Shown: piece by piece, positions 63,652 to 64,000 of the stretch
How positions within the stretch are numbered: position 1 is the stretch's first letter
Layout of the letters: the number at the start of each line of letters is the position of its first letter
Assembly: GCA_030744435.1 (NCBI GenBank)
Contig: JASLQO010000016.1
Location: 1-64,000 of the forward strand
Direction of reading: 5' to 3'
DNA from: JASLQO01 sp002327525
GTDB taxonomy: Bacteria; Pseudomonadota; Gammaproteobacteria; Pseudomonadales; Azotimanducaceae
Length of the DNA: 64,000 bases
The notes under the pieces: model-generated
Seen by the model: only the letters and a program-made list of their open reading frames with translations
What the model was told of the DNA's origin: nothing
Database searches by the model: none
Position numbers and translations under genes: made by a program

Positions 63652-64000
63652 ATGGCGAGAGTGGCTGATTTCGATGTGATCGTGTGGGGCGCGACCGGAT
63701 TCACCGGGCGCCTGGTTGCCGAGTACCTGGCCGAGCGGCATGGCCCTGGAGAGGGTGGCGGGACCGATGCGCGCGTGTCGTGGACGATCGCTGGGCGCAA
63801 CGCCAAAAAGCTAGAAACTCTGCGTGCAGAACTTGGTGCAACAGGCGATGCGCTGCCGGTGTTGGTTGCGAACAGCTCGGATGTCGATTCGTTGCGCGAG
63901 ATGGTGCGCAGAACCCGGGTCGTGTGCTCTGCCGTGGGGCCTTACGCAAAGTACGGGTCGGACCTGGTGCGTGTCTGCGCGGAGGAGGGGGTCGACTACT
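63652..64000 (+). CDS. Saccharopine dehydrogenase-like oxidoreductase (partial)
   Basis: The gene runs off the window end; only about 116 N-terminal residues are visible. The Rossmann start VIVWGATGFTGRLVAEYLAE is followed by WTIAGRNAKKLETLRAELG and VVCSAVGPYAKYGSDLVRVC. This is typical of the saccharopine-dehydrogenase-like/trans-acting enoyl reductase group rather than true lysine-pathway enzymes. I take ATG 63652, preceded by TGGAG; a GTG at 63661 is the alternative. Confidence 0.85.
   Translation, partial: MARVADFDVIVWGATGFTGRLVAEYLAERHGPGEGGGTDARVSWTIAGRNAKKLETLRAELGATGDALPVLVANSSDVDSLREMVRRTRVVCSAVGPYAKYGSDLVRVCAEEGVDY

Noticed and set aside
1..64000. tRNA/rRNA genes and CRISPR arrays
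   Set aside because: No cloverleaf-type tRNA sequence, rRNA segment or regularly spaced repeat was recognised on reading; a tRNAscan or CRISPR search was not possible here.

Overview
The window looks like the replication-origin region of a gammaproteobacterial chromosome. Every housekeeping protein reads as gammaproteobacterial. The gene order (glmS-glmU, atp operon, parB-parA-rsmG-mnmG, mnmE, yidC-yidD-rnpA-rpmH, oriC, dnaA-dnaN-recF-gyrB, then gmhB, tag, trkH/trkA, rsmB-fmt-def, LysM, dprA, purE, tsaC, aroE, and polA, engB, cytochrome c4, dsbA) resembles the origin neighbourhood of Pseudomonas and related marine lineages. The DNA is moderately GC-rich. I cannot place it to genus. No tRNA, rRNA, CRISPR array or complete insertion sequence was seen.

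Layout. 1-515: non-coding DNA with a strong hairpin and a serine-recombinase C-terminal fragment just downstream of glmS. 516-11255 (minus): atpIBEFHAGDC followed by glmU-glmS, with a clear promoter ahead of atpI. 11338-19754 (minus): parB, parA, rsmG, mnmG, mnmE, yidC, yidD, rnpA, rpmH, with a near-consensus promoter ahead of rpmH. 19755-20217: oriC/dnaA leader. 20218-26239 (plus): dnaA, dnaN, recF, gyrB. recF carries two parS sites, which pair with the ParAB encoded about 10 kb away. 26278-35311: gmhB, tag and a lipid acyltransferase, then trkH-trkA-rsmB-fmt-def on the minus strand and a divergent LysM protein. 35389-39748 (plus): dprA, purE, tsaC, aroE, a small YheV-like protein and cyoE. 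39922-41561: an internally deleted egtB overlapping an intact egtD. 41578-47892: DUF2782, polA, engB, cytochrome c4, dsbA and an EEP-family hydrolase.

47926-64000 is the accessory part: a PQQ/haem lipoprotein dehydrogenase, an alpha/beta-hydrolase gene split by one in-frame TAG, a full-length orphan AceE-type E1, a coiled-coil gene split by an in-frame TAA, DUF2905, an MFS transporter, a serine hydrolase, a formyltetrahydrofolate cyclo-ligase-like protein, a nucleotide pyrophosphatase, an alkylglycerone-phosphate-synthase-like FAD protein, DNA polymerase II, and the start of a saccharopine-dehydrogenase-like gene.

The core genes form the expected machinery for ATP synthesis, cell-wall precursor supply, replication initiation, segregation and membrane-protein insertion. 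I do not see a convincing new multi-gene system. The less ordinary signals are the cluster of decayed genes (egtB, hydrolase, coiled-coil), a 49-bp diverged repeat upstream of the MFS and serine-hydrolase genes, tandem hairpins in the cyoE leader, and the recombinase remnant at the glmS 3' end.
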